From: Tamarix chinensis
Taxonomy: Eukaryota > Streptophyta > Magnoliopsida > Caryophyllales > Tamaricaceae
NCBI GenBank assembly: GCA_030549775.1
Contig: CM060172.1
Location: forward strand, 6,807,861 to 6,871,860
Length of the DNA stretch: 64,000 bases
Direction: 5' to 3'
Made by a program: the position numbers and the translations under genes. Below are positions 35,300 through 45,215 of this stretch, piece by piece (the stretch's first letter is position 1; the number at the start of each line of letters is the position of its first letter). The notes beneath the pieces were generated by a model, which did not search any database, was not told the DNA's origin, and saw only the letters and a program-made list of their open reading frames with translations.

Positions 35300-35985
35300 T
35301 GTTGGGAAAAATATATTAATTTGCAGAATAACTTTTTCTCTTTGTAAAATTTAAAACGGGCTAAATATAAATTGTAAAAAGTAAAGTTGATAAGGACATC
35401 AAGATTTTTACATAGAAAACCCTTCAAGGTGAAGGCAACAATCACGGGATCTTTGGTCTAGTAAAACTTCAACTATAATATAGTAGGGTTACAAAAATAA
35501 TATCTCTAGTAAAAACTAGAGGATCTCTCTCAAATGACCTCACCCATAAAGGATGGATTATAAGATATAATAATCTCCCTCACTTTTTATGTGGATCTCT
35601 TTCTCACACTTTAAAAGTGGGTATCTCTCACTTGTATTGTAGATTTTATTTACAACTTATGAATCCTCTTACCTTCTCCAAGCAAAGGTATTTATAAGTT
35701 AATATATGAACCACTATTACATAACTTTGACCTTCTCCATTGAAAGTTTCAACTCCAACTAATATATCAAACTCCTATAGAAGTAACTAAATGGTCAAGT
35801 ATGACTACTTATTCCATAGAAATAACTCCATGGGCAACTAAATAATGTGTAACATCCATTTACCAAATGAAGAAGTCTAACGGTGCATTAAACACCACCA
35901 CTTTCCATTGTTTCATTCCTTTCTATTTTCTAATAATTTTTTCTTTTGTCATTATGGCCCCACCAAATAAGAGGGACCCATAACA
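35300..35985 (-). repeat. Copia 3' LTR
   Basis: Read on the minus strand it begins TGTTATGGGTCCC and ends TTTTTCCCAACA. It is highly similar in sequence to 38801-39473. CTCCCTCACTTTTTATG and CTCTAGTTTTTACTAGAG blocks occur in both. Confidence 0.9.
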
Positions 35986-36000
35986 ATCTCCCCCTTCCTA
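35986..36000 (-). other. Polypurine tract of the Copia element
   Basis: The minus strand reads TAGGAAGGGGGAGATTG directly before the 3' LTR start. This is the expected plus-strand priming site. Confidence 0.8.
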
Positions 36001-37400
36001 ATTATTTTGAGGGGCATCACCACACTAATACCTTCACAACAATCACTAAATTTCTTGGTTCGTATCACTTTGGCCACTATTATAACCTTGTAACTCAGTT
36101 GTGGGTTGTTCTCTATAGCCTTGATCTTTTAAACCCATTTGTTCTTCAAGGCATGCCTTCCTTTGGGTAATTTGATAAGATTGTAATTGTGTTTCTTATG
36201 CAAATATTACATCTCCTCTGTCATAGATTTTTTTCATTTTTCTTTGTGAGGATCAATCATGGCCTCATTATAGCTTTAAGGCTCCCCCTCATCCATGAGT
36301 GTCACATATTGATCTAGAGGATATATGGTAGAAGATCATCGCACTCTAGTTGATATCATTAACGAGGGTCGTTCAACTTCCTTACTAGACTTAATAGACT
36401 CATCATCATTAGTCTCTATTGATGACTCCTATATTTCTTCTACCACGGGCTCATCTTGATCAGGCATATTACTTGCTTCATCATCATTTTTCTCACTGGT
36501 TTTCTCCTCTAACTCATCACGTGTAATAGGGGATGAATTATCTTCATGTTGAGTGCTAATCTTTGCTTTTCTAGCTCCCTAGTGTCTTTGATGGTCTATT
36601 CTTTGAAGAACACAACATCTCAACTTCTTATGATCCTTTTGGTCATGGGATCCCATAGGCAATATCCTAACTCATATTGAGGTGAGCTAAGATAGATGCA
36701 CTACTTGGTCTTTGAATCAAGCTTTGATCTTTCATCTTTAGGAATGTGGACGAATGCATGGCAACCAAGCACCTTGAACTAATCATATGAGACCTTTATT
36801 CTTGTTCATACCTCCTCTTGGATATTTCCATCTAAAGGACCTAAGGGAGAATGGTTAATAATGTATATGGCTATCTTGATGGCTTCTCCCTAGAATGACT
36901 TAGGGAGTTTGGCGTGAGAGAACATGTAATGAGCTCTTTCCTTGATTGTGTTATTCATTCTTTTAGCTGCACCATTCAGTTATGGTGTCTTTATTGGTTT
37001 TGTATTGAGTTTGATTCCATAGGACATACCATAGGCTTCAAAATGGCTACAATACTCTCTACCGTTATCAAAATGGACACACTTGAGCTTTCGGCTAGTC
37101 TCTTGTTCCAACCTAACATGGAACTCCTTAAATTCCTCAAGTACTTGATCTTTTGTTTTCAACAAAGAAAACTAATCCTTTCTTGAGTGGTCATCAATAA
37201 AAGTAAAAAAAATATAATGCACCACCAAGAGACTTCTCGGTCATAGAGTATACATCAAGACACAACAAATTATGAACATGTTGTCTTCTACGTGGCTGGA
37301 TAGGTTTTCTAAATGAAACTCTATGTTATTTTCTACCTAAACAATGAGTGCACTACTCAAGTATTTTACCTTTCACATCTAGGGAGATTTCTCTCTTAGC
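36001..37400 (-). pseudogene. Copia integrase and truncated reverse transcriptase
   Basis: The minus strand at 37165-36980 reads 'VLEEFKEFHVRLEQETSRKLKCVHFDNGREYCSHFEAYGMSYGIKLN', the integrase core (K.LRSDNGGEY in relatives, here HFDNGREY). About 36680-36590 gives the end of the integrase region ('LWDPMTKRI...VVFFKE'-like). About 36280-36010 gives the start of RVT_2 ('AMIDPHKEK.KKSMTEEM', 'YNLIKLPKGRHALKNKWV') and stops after the part equivalent to 'DFDEIFSPVVK', right against the polypurine tract. The rest of reverse transcriptase and RNase H is deleted. Stops and shifts are present throughout. Confidence 0.8.
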
Positions 37401-37445
37401 AAGGTTTTGTAATCCATTCTCGCTTATATACCCTAGCCTCTTATG

Positions 37446-37751
37446 TCACAACTCCAAGAATGAGTTATCAAGGGAAATATTAGCTTCTCCCTTACATAAT
37501 TTGACTTGATTAAAATACAATGAATCTTCCCTTTTACCTCTGGTAATGATCATGTTGTTTCTTGTGAGTTTCCATTTCCCGACGCCAAACTTGTTTAGGT
37601 AACCAACATCATATAATTTCTCGTTTGATATCATGTTGAGGCGCATATCTGGAACATGCCTTACATCCTTTAATACAAGCTCAAATCCCGTGTTGGTTAT
37701 CAAGGAAATGGTACCTATGCCGATGATCTTGCCTATCACCTTGTTTCCCAT
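37446..37751 (-). pseudogene. Copia protease to pre-integrase region
   Basis: A 101-codon open stretch reads 'MGNKVIGKIIGIGTISLITNTGFELVLKDVRHVPDMRLNMIS...KWKLTRNNMIITRGKREDSLYFNQVKLCKGEAN', closely following the Tnt1-type polyprotein between protease and GAG-pre-integrase domains. The His-rich zinc part should follow below 37446 but is interrupted by stops. Confidence 0.85.
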
Positions 37752-37783
37752 CTTAACATTACCAAAGTTGCCACTTTGGTAGC

Positions 37784-38790
37784 TTAAGAAGAATTCTCCA
37801 TGTTGGGTGACATGGAAAGAGCACCTAAATCAACTATCCGTGTAATATCATCTTCTGTAAGGTTAAGATAATTATCTTCCCGACATAAAAAAAAAATATC
37901 ATGAATATCCTTTGTCACCACAATGGCTGTGTTTTTCTCTTCTTCCTTATTCTTTGGGTTGATTTGGTCGGGCTTGACATTCCCATCCTTTTGATCTCTC
38001 TTGAGATTTCTGCATTCCAACCTCTCATGTCCTAGCTTGTCACAATAGTAGTAACTGATCCTTGGGCATAATATGGACTGTCTTCATGACTTTTCATGAC
38101 CTCTGGTTCTACCCCTTTCACAGGTTTCATTTCTCACCCTAGTCTCTACGAAATTGGCCTCAAATTGTGTAGAGATTCCATATTCCTTTCACCTAGATTC
38201 TTCATTCATTAAAATGTTGGAGACGATATCCATTATGAGTTTACCTTTTGGGGCCGAGTTGTTAAGAGTGATGATGAGATTATCCTAACTCTCAGGTAGG
38301 GAGCTAAGGAGCAAAAAGTCTTGCAACTCATCATCAATATTCACCTCAATCTTCCCAAGGTGATTGGCAATCCCCTTGAATGTATTTAGATGTTGAATCA
38401 TATTTGGGACATATTTATACTCCGCCTTCACCAAGTGTCTCACCAAATGGGCCTTATTTCAAGGTATTTTCTTTTGAATCATGGACTCTAGTTTTGTCCA
38501 TAATTCATAGGCATTGGTGTAGGTAGAAACGTGCTTGAATAAATCAATAAACTTTTGGATCATAGCCATCGCCTTTCTATTTAAAAGTTTCCTTCCTCAT
38601 TGATTGTACATGTCAGCTGCATCTCAGTAGTGATTGGCATGTGTAAATATTTACAATATAAGTAGTCCACCATCATCAGCTACCAATAGGAATAATTTTT
38701 CATTGTAAGTTTGAACATGTCAATGTCATGAGTGATACTCTACTCCATCTGAAATCGCACAAGAATATGATGGCTTAAAAAAACTATACT
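37784..38790 (-). pseudogene. Copia gag (UBN2, zinc knuckle) and protease start
   Basis: On the minus strand the UBN2-type gag runs ~38560-38190: 'AYELWTKLESMIQKKIP', 'LNTFKGIANHLGKIEVNIDDELQDFLLLSSLPES', 'KLIMDIVSNILMNEE'. The zinc knuckle at ~38055-38015 reads 'YYCDKLGHERLEC', where the first cysteine appears to be tyrosine. The protease follows as 'IVDLGALSMSPNMEN' in place of the usual W.LDTGAS.HMT. The catalytic Asp-Thr-Gly has become Asp-Leu-Gly, so protease activity is unlikely. Confidence 0.8.
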
Positions 38791-38799
38791 ATGATACCA
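38789..38799 (-). other. Copia primer-binding site (tRNA-iMet)
   Basis: The minus strand reads TGGTATCATAG one base after the 5' LTR. This matches the initiator-tRNA-Met primer site TGGTATCAGAGC used by Tnt1-like elements, with one change. Confidence 0.85.
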
Positions 38800-38800
38800 T

Positions 38801-39473
38801 TGTTGAGAAAAAAGGATTAATTTGCGAAATAACTTTTCCCTCTTTGTGAAATTTAAGATGGTCTAAAAATAAATTGCAAAATATAAAGTAGATGAGGACA
38901 CCAAGATTTCTATATGGAAAACCCTTCAAGGTAAAGCTAACAACCACGAGACATTTGGTCCAGTAAAACATGCACTATAATATAGTAGGATTATAAAATG
39001 ATATTTCTAGTAAAAACTAGAGGATCTCTCTCAAATGACCTTACCACAAAGGATGGAATGTGAGATGTAATAATCTCCCTCACTTTTTATGCGGCTCTAT
39101 TTCTCACACTTTAAAAGTGAGTATCTCCCACTTGTGTTGTAATTGTTCTTCACAACTTATGAATCATCTTACCTTCTCCAAGCAAAGGTACTTCTAGGTT
39201 AATATAAGAACCACTGTTACGTAACTTTAACATTCTCCATTGAGAATTTCAAGTCCAATTAATATGCCAAACTACTGGAGAAGTAACCAAATGGTCAAGT
39301 ATGACTACTTCTTCCATAGAAATAATTCCATGGACATTTAAATAATGTGTAACATCCATTTACTTAGTCAAGAAGTCTTATGGTGCATTGAACATCACTA
39401 CTTTCCACCGTGTCATTCCTTTTTGTTTTCTTTTGTTGTTATGACCCCACCAAATAGGAGGGACCCCAATAAA
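38801..39473 (-). repeat. Copia 5' LTR
   Basis: The counterpart of 35300-35985. The inner end (TTTTTTCTCAACA on the minus strand) is intact. The outer end near 39470 reads TATTGGGGTCCC instead of TGTTATGGGTCCC, so the exact boundary is approximate. Confidence 0.85.
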
Positions 39474-39741
39474 GGAAAGGGAGGGCTATTAAATGTACTA
39501 GTTTTGATAATAGTTTCAAAAATAACCATTATTAAAACTTGGCGGCATTTTAGTTTTAGCAACGTTTAATTTAAAACCCTTATCAAAACAAACAATGCGT
39601 TAATTTTAATAACTGTTAATTAATGAAACCACTATTAACACTTGCTCCATATTCCTGGCCCCAAATTTGTACGTTTTTATCAATGGTTTTGATCAAACTG
39701 TCATTTATGCGGTGTTATTAATTGTCGATTCTATAGTAGTG

Positions 39742-39744
39742 CGG
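39742..39744. repeat. Target site duplication CGG of CACTA element 2 (right)
   Basis: It matches 25198-25200. Confidence 0.65.
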
Positions 39745-39839
39745 GGTGGTACGATAAAGGTATTGAACGAGATGAGATTCCTAATAGACCAACAAAATGT
39801 CAAAGCATGTAGCTGATGACTTTTTATTTTTATTTTTAT

Positions 39840-40075
39840 TTTTTTGCCTAGTGGAAAGGGATTCAACTCCTTTCCACGAGGTCTTGGGTTCAAATCACAC
39901 TACCATTGGTGCATAGCTTAGGTGTCAATGAATATGTAGGCCATGAAATGATTGTAGTAATCTTAGGAGTCACAGTGTGAGAATTCGACTCCTACCGATT
40001 ACTAAAGTTCCTTGTTAGGGGATTGGCTTCTTGTGGGCATCCATAGTTGTAAACATATATTTCTTATACTCTTTA
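39840..40075 (+). mobile_element. tRNA-derived SINE
   Basis: TAGTGGAAAGG at 39849-39859 fits the polymerase III box A consensus (TRGYNNARNNG). GGTTCAAATCA at 39887-39897 fits box B, 38 bases downstream, which is normal tRNA spacing. The sequence between (ATTCAACTCCTTTCCACGAG) has the look of plant Au-like SINE heads. The 3' boundary is not clear: T-rich DNA near 40070 may be the tail. It lies about 100 bases outside CACTA element 2. Confidence 0.65.
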
Positions 40076-40700
40076 CTCACATGCTGAAATTTATCTACGT
40101 AGTAATTACCCAATGTAAAATTAGCGGCATCGCTTAAGACAATCATATTATCTTTTGAGATTATTTAGCTTAGATAAGTGGTCGTGCAAACATCAACTTC
40201 ATGTTGATCATCCTGATGGTAAGGATAAATTTTTTTTGTCTACTTGTTAGCTTCAACATTATTATTTCTTCATTTTTTTTTTTGACCTTTCAAAATAGTT
40301 AAACCACTCTCATCTTCGTATCAAATTTCAACCTCATTTTAGTTTTTATTTTAATTTTTCAATAGAGTTCCATGAAAACAAAAAAGAATATCAATAATAA
40401 ATAAAATTTATTATAAATTCAAATTATTAGATAACATTAAATGTTGATTTACTCTCTACTATCATTAACCTTAACAAATGAAGCCAAATATTGAAAAAGT
40501 GTTCAGAAGTTCATATTTATACACAAGTCCATCCCAATAGGTTCATGTTTTGGAGAGTGGAGAACCGATAATTGATAGATTTTAGTATAAAGAAAATAAA
40601 TAGTGGTGAGGTGAAATTATTGGAGTAAATGGATACGAGAGGTTATGGGTTACTCGATGTAATCATTAGAAAATACACGTCTATGCACTTAAATGATCAT
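40076..40700. other. AT-rich spacer, nothing recognised
   Basis: No ORF, repeat family or domain seen. Confidence 0.5.
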
Positions 40701-40729
40701 GCATACAATTAAGATATTACGTGTCCATG

Positions 40730-40960
40730 CATAACTAATATCTGCACTCTCTCGCGCGTAGTACTGCCATCAAACCCTGTGCTCCGATATTATTTATGTT
40801 TATACCCCTCCTTCAAGTCACCAAACTTCCCGCTTCCATAAAACCATTCGAGAACATCGATTTCATCCAGGCTGGATGAGTTAAATTCTGATACATAATG
40901 AGCAGAACGCGGTTGAAGCCAACGGCCACCGGACTGTTGTTTTTTTGAACGTGTATGCAT
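40730..40960 (+). other. Possible host 5' exon or promoter fragment
   Basis: This GC-balanced stretch (CTCTCTCGCGCGTAG...) stands out from its surroundings and is not visibly repeated elsewhere in the window. An ATG at 40901 opens 'MSRTRLKPTATGLLFF' before a TGA. With CpG-containing sequence upstream, it could be the first exon of a low-copy gene whose donor I cannot place. No homology is recognised. Confidence 0.2.
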
Positions 40961-41161
40961 ACGTTAGGGGTTGAATTAATAAGATGTATCTGTATTGTTT
41001 TAAGGCCTACACCATATTATATTGAAGGTAATATTGCCACAATAATTTATCTTTAAAATACAGCAAAATATTATTACGAGAATATCTCAATAAATGTATT
41101 AATAGGCATCAACCAAATATATCAAAATTAATTTTTTCATCCTACAATTATAAAGTATTTA
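40961..41161. other. AT-rich spacer
   Basis: Nothing recognised. Confidence 0.5.
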
Positions 41162-43329
41162 TGTAATACCCCAAATTGAATTAAGTGTTACAAGGATTGA
41201 TTAATTTATTTATATCAATATGGTATACCATGCTTTTGGTGATTATATTCTAAGAGCTTAACAATTAAGTGTGATGGCTGTATAACAACTTTTAGGAAGG
41301 GTGACTCTTCTGGAAAATTTTAAAACTTTTCTTAAAACTTCTTTAAAAGTGCATGAGTAATGACAAAGTGAGTTGAAATGACTCATGTTGATCTGTGTGA
41401 CTAACTGATCAATCCAAAAATACTTTAAGGTAGCTTCTGCATGTTCGTATCGACTCAAAGTTCTACAATTTATAATAATTGAAGAGTTACAATGAAGATG
41501 TATGTCAAACGTCAAAGTTCATGACTCTTCATTCGATTTAACAAAACTCTTCAATTAAATTAATTAATTCCCCAAATTATGGATTATTTAAAGAGTTACA
41601 ATGAAGAGATATGCCTATTTTCAAAGTTCATGTCTCTTCAATCGACTCAACACAACTCTTCAATTAAATTAATTTATTCCTAAGAAAAGGTATCTTTCCA
41701 TTTAAACCAATCCATAGCTTTAGTTTTTTATAATTTTATGGAAGTTATTGGTGTCCGAAGATTAACTCAAAACTTATTCTATTAAAACTGAAAATACTAT
41801 GCTTATAATATCATCTAATATCCTTGGATGTCTCTAACTGTTGTAGCTCTATAATAGCTATGTGCTAACTTGGTTCATGGATATTTATAAGAGTTAAATT
41901 CTTCAAACTTCTTATTGAAGTGGCACAAATTCTACATCCAAATAGGTGAAGTTCATTTATTTGCATATACATAAATGTAAAGCATATTTTCTCCATTAAG
42001 AGTTATAAATCATCCTAAGTACAAATGATACGCTTACAAACACTTAATTAATTTTTCATAAAACACTTATTAGTAAATTGTTATTACCCATTATATCTTT
42101 TAACCACAAGAAATGGCCCACTAATGGCCTACATCATCATCCTCAGCGTACTCTAACTGAGAGTCATACCCCTACAAATCATCCTCTACTCCCTGGACCA
42201 GAAGCCATATCATCATAGTGACAATGTAAGTGTGGTACTAGTATGGTGAAGTACCGGTAAAACATACTATCTAAAATATGAAAAGCTCATGCAGCACATT
42301 GAAGTCATATAATAGCATGAAGATATTATAATGATTCAACTCAAGTATAATGTAGCATTCTTGTATAGAAGTCATAGAGGCATATAAATACAATAATACA
42401 TGTAAAGCATAAAATGTAAACCATATTAGAATTCTTCATTTAGTGACTACATAAGCTCCAGTTAGCAAGATAGTTTGTTTAACTATACCCAGTTCTCCAC
42501 CATAGACAAAAGTCATGGCAAAATAAGATAATCACAATGGGAAACCATGCCCCCAAGGACATATCGAAGGGGTTTTCTTTGGGGATACCACACCCATCAG
42601 ACATCAAGTGCACCTACTACAAAAATAAAGATACCACATGCACTAAATGTGATCTAAGTCCACTAAAAGGGCTTGTACTGGGATACCTCACGCACCAAAC
42701 CTTGAATGGCTTCATCACAAGGGCTAAAAAGTTAGGATACCACACCCGCCTAAGCAATAGACAGTACAAAATGCCAAGGGACTTGTATTGGGATACCTCA
42801 CCCACACATATTAGACACCGATGTTATGTTGGCCAGCCATGGTATAATCTCATACCTCAAAGATATGTGCATAACCTCTACCAATTGTAACACAATAGAG
42901 AAGGAAATAGGTAATTAGTGAAAGAATATAACCAAGTGTGACCAGCCTACTAACTCCCAATAGCTACCCTAAGAGTAGAAAGAAAGAGGCTTGAATAAAA
43001 TCTTAAACTATTAATTTGTGTATAAGTGACGTCACAAATCACAACAAAGTCCACACATAACCAAATTGGGTGTTTCCAAGTGATAACACCAAACACAAAT
43101 CACAAGGCATTAAAGCTACTATTTGGGTGTTAAAACAAACCAAACTCATCCATAAGGCATAAAAGTGACTGATTGGGTGTTTAGAGATAAGACCAAACTT
43201 AACCAAAAATCAAGTCTCATATTGGTTCATATTAACTTAGGTCAATCATGGTTGAAATCTTAATTAAAATGTTGTAAATGCATGAAAGAATCAATATAAA
43301 AGGCTCAAAGGAAACATAACAATTATAAC

Positions 43330-43780
43330 AAACTAGTTAGTTTCATGCCGACCCAGTCTGCTCATCCAATCGTACAAAACCTTGACCAAAATAAAATTAG
43401 AGCACCAGTAGATTGGTTAGCCTCACCAATCGACTATTCATATGAATAAGTTGACTATTTTGGTCTAACCAATTGATGGGTCTAAGTAGAACCAACCTAT
43501 TTTTCCGTGTAAAAAAAACAATTGATGGGTTTGACCAATTGATCAACTTGTCATAGTAACCAATTGACTGGTTTGGTCTAATCAGTTGATGGGTCTAAGT
43601 AGAGACCAAACTACTTTGGTTTACATGGATACCAGTTGACGGGATAACCAACCAATAAATTGTTCATCAAAACTAGTCAACTGGTTTACCAAACCAATCT
43701 ACTAATCTCATGAACAACCAATCCAAAACTCCAAACAATTCCACTGCTCATAAAACTAGTTAATGGATTTGAGGAACTAA
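43330..43780. repeat. Scattered ACCAATTGATGGGT repeats
   Basis: The motif (A)CCAATTGA(T/C)GGG(T) and its variants GTTGATGGG, CAATTGACTGG and CAGTTGACGGG recur about ten times in both orientations, with GGTCTAAGTAGA links. Similar CAATCAATT motifs reappear at 49850-49990. Confidence 0.65.
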
Positions 43781-43975
43781 TCGAGAAGTCTAGGTAAAAC
43801 ACAACCTAGACTTGCAAAACTCACACCAAAATTTACCACATCTTACCATATTAATCCTAGCATACTTATATGTCAAAAAAATACATGTTACACACATAGA
43901 ATCACATGCATACACAATTGTGAGCAAACTTAAATACATCATACTCAACCACCCATTTTATGCTGAAAATTAGAG

Positions 43976-43980
43976 AATCT
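43976..43980. repeat. Target site duplication AATCT (left)
   Basis: It matches 49106-49110 across the 5125-base LTR. Confidence 0.85.
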
Positions 43981-44600
43981 TGTAACACCCCCAAATTTAA
44001 CACCTGAAAAAAAAATTGAAAGATTAAAGCGGAAGCTAGGAGCAAATTCTGGAAAATGTTACCGCCACATCTAACATAAGATAAATGCCAACCATATATC
44101 TCATATTAGATGCAAGGCTAAACCCTGTCAACAATTAAATCCGAATTTTAAAAGCACAATAGCGTTACGAGAAATTAAAATTCGATTACAAAATCCTTGA
44201 AAATTTAAATACAACACTTGTAACTTCGAAAGATGAATACAATTAAACAAAACAAATCTCGAAGAATAAATATCTGGATCGCCTACTCACTCAAGTCAAG
44301 CCTTCCACCCCAAATTAGTAACCGATCAAACCTGCATAGGAGGTATGCTCCCCACCATCGATGGATCATCACAGGACCCATTCAGTCAAGGTAGTATCAG
44401 TACGGGTCCAATACTGAGTAAGGGCGCAGGTGCGCTAAGGCCAAGCATACAATCATACCACATAGCACACATAGCACAATCATATAAGTAACATGCGATA
44501 ACCCACAAGGTAAGGCATGAATACTTTCCGGTGACTTATTCTTTATCCTTGTTAATAATATGTCCATTTCACACATATTCTTTAATAATCCATGTAAGTG

Positions 44601-45215
44601 CGGGAGCCCCACTATTATAGCCGGTGGACCGAAAATAAACACACAGGGCAGAACGCCTCTGACCACTATTATAGCCGGTGGACCGGAATCAACACCCAGG
44701 GCGGAACGCCTCTGGCCACTATTCTAACCGGTGGACCGGACTGGCCCCGACTTACATGGTGTTTCGCTGTAAGTGCTTAGTATCTTCCCATGGATTACTT
44801 CATTCATATTCATTCAAAGCATTCTTCATTAATCCATGTGAGCGCGGGAGCCCCACTATTATAGCCAGTGGACCGGAAATAAACACACAGGGTAGAACGC
44901 CTCTGACCACTATTATAGCCGGTGGACCGGAATCAACACCCAGGGCGGAACGCCTCTGGCCACTATTCTAACCGGTGTACCGGACTAGCCCCGACTCACA
45001 TGGTGTTTCTCTGTAAGTACTTAGTATCTTTCCTGTGGATTAACTTATTCGTTTGGGTCTGTCGAGCCCGAATCCCCCACTATTATAGCCGGTGGACCGG
45101 AATAAACACTCAGGGCAGAACGCCTCTGACCACTATTATAGCCGGTGGACCGGAAATAAACACCCAGGGCAGAATGCCTCTGGCCACTATTTTAACCGGT
45201 GGACCGGACTGGGTC
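44601..45215 (-). repeat. Higher-order CCACTATTATAGCCGGTGGACCGG array
   Basis: About three units of 220-245 bases each hold two or three ~76-base submonomers: CCACTATTATAGCCGGTGG, then ACCGGAATCAACACCCAGGG, then CGGAACGCCTCTGG. Each of the first two large units opens with CGGGAGCCCCACTATTATAG (44601, 44845), and the third with a variant near 45066. The plus-strand ORFs 44598-45269 merely translate the array. Confidence 0.85.

Larger units (their letters stand above)
35300..39473 (-). mobile_element. Ty1/Copia retrotransposon (Tnt1-like), deletion derivative
   Basis: Two LTRs in the same orientation (35300-35985 and 38801-~39473) enclose about 2.8 kb. On the minus strand the order is 5' LTR, primer site TGGTATCATAG, gag, protease, integrase, start of reverse transcriptase, polypurine tract TAGGAAGGGGGAGA, 3' LTR. 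Most of reverse transcriptase and all of RNase H are missing. The LTRs differ at many positions, so the insertion is not recent. The left outer 5 bases are GACGG. The right edge is altered, and a target duplication cannot be confirmed. Confidence 0.9.
25201..39741 (-). mobile_element. CACTA (En/Spm) DNA transposon 2, large, with nested insertions
   Basis: The ends are CACCACTCAGAAATT at 25201 and the inverse of CACTACTATAGAATC ending at 39741, with CGG on both outer sides. Subterminal DNA at 25205-25450 and 39480-39740 shares motifs such as AACTGTTAxTAA and ATCAATGGTTxTT. On the minus strand the coding modules come in the order of complete plant CACTA elements: TNP2, DUF4218, DUF4216, Transposase_24, Ulp1-like protease. 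The element spans 14.5 kb. Without the solo LTR (33705-35108) and Copia copy (35300-39473) it would be about 9 kb. Its TNP2 part is broken by stops, so it is probably inactive, although the protease part keeps its key residues. Confidence 0.8.
41162..43980 (-). mobile_element. Old LTR-like block (TGTAATACCCC type)
   Basis: It starts TGTAATACCCCAAATT, the same terminal type as the LTRs at 33705 and 43981. A ~60-base repeat built on GGGATACCxCACCC occupies 42540-42810, where the relatives have CCGGTGG repeats. The matching right end was not found. The 5.1-kb LTR at 43981 is inserted into this sequence, so the remainder should lie beyond 49110. The ORF 42537-42890 is repeat-derived. Confidence 0.4.

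Noticed and set aside
39705..39893. Minus-strand ORF of 62 codons
   Set aside because: It is the antisense of the SINE head and the CACTA 2 end.
44601..45215. Regularly spaced repeats considered as a CRISPR-like array
   Set aside because: The spacers are themselves repeated, the context is an LTR and the genome is a plant's.
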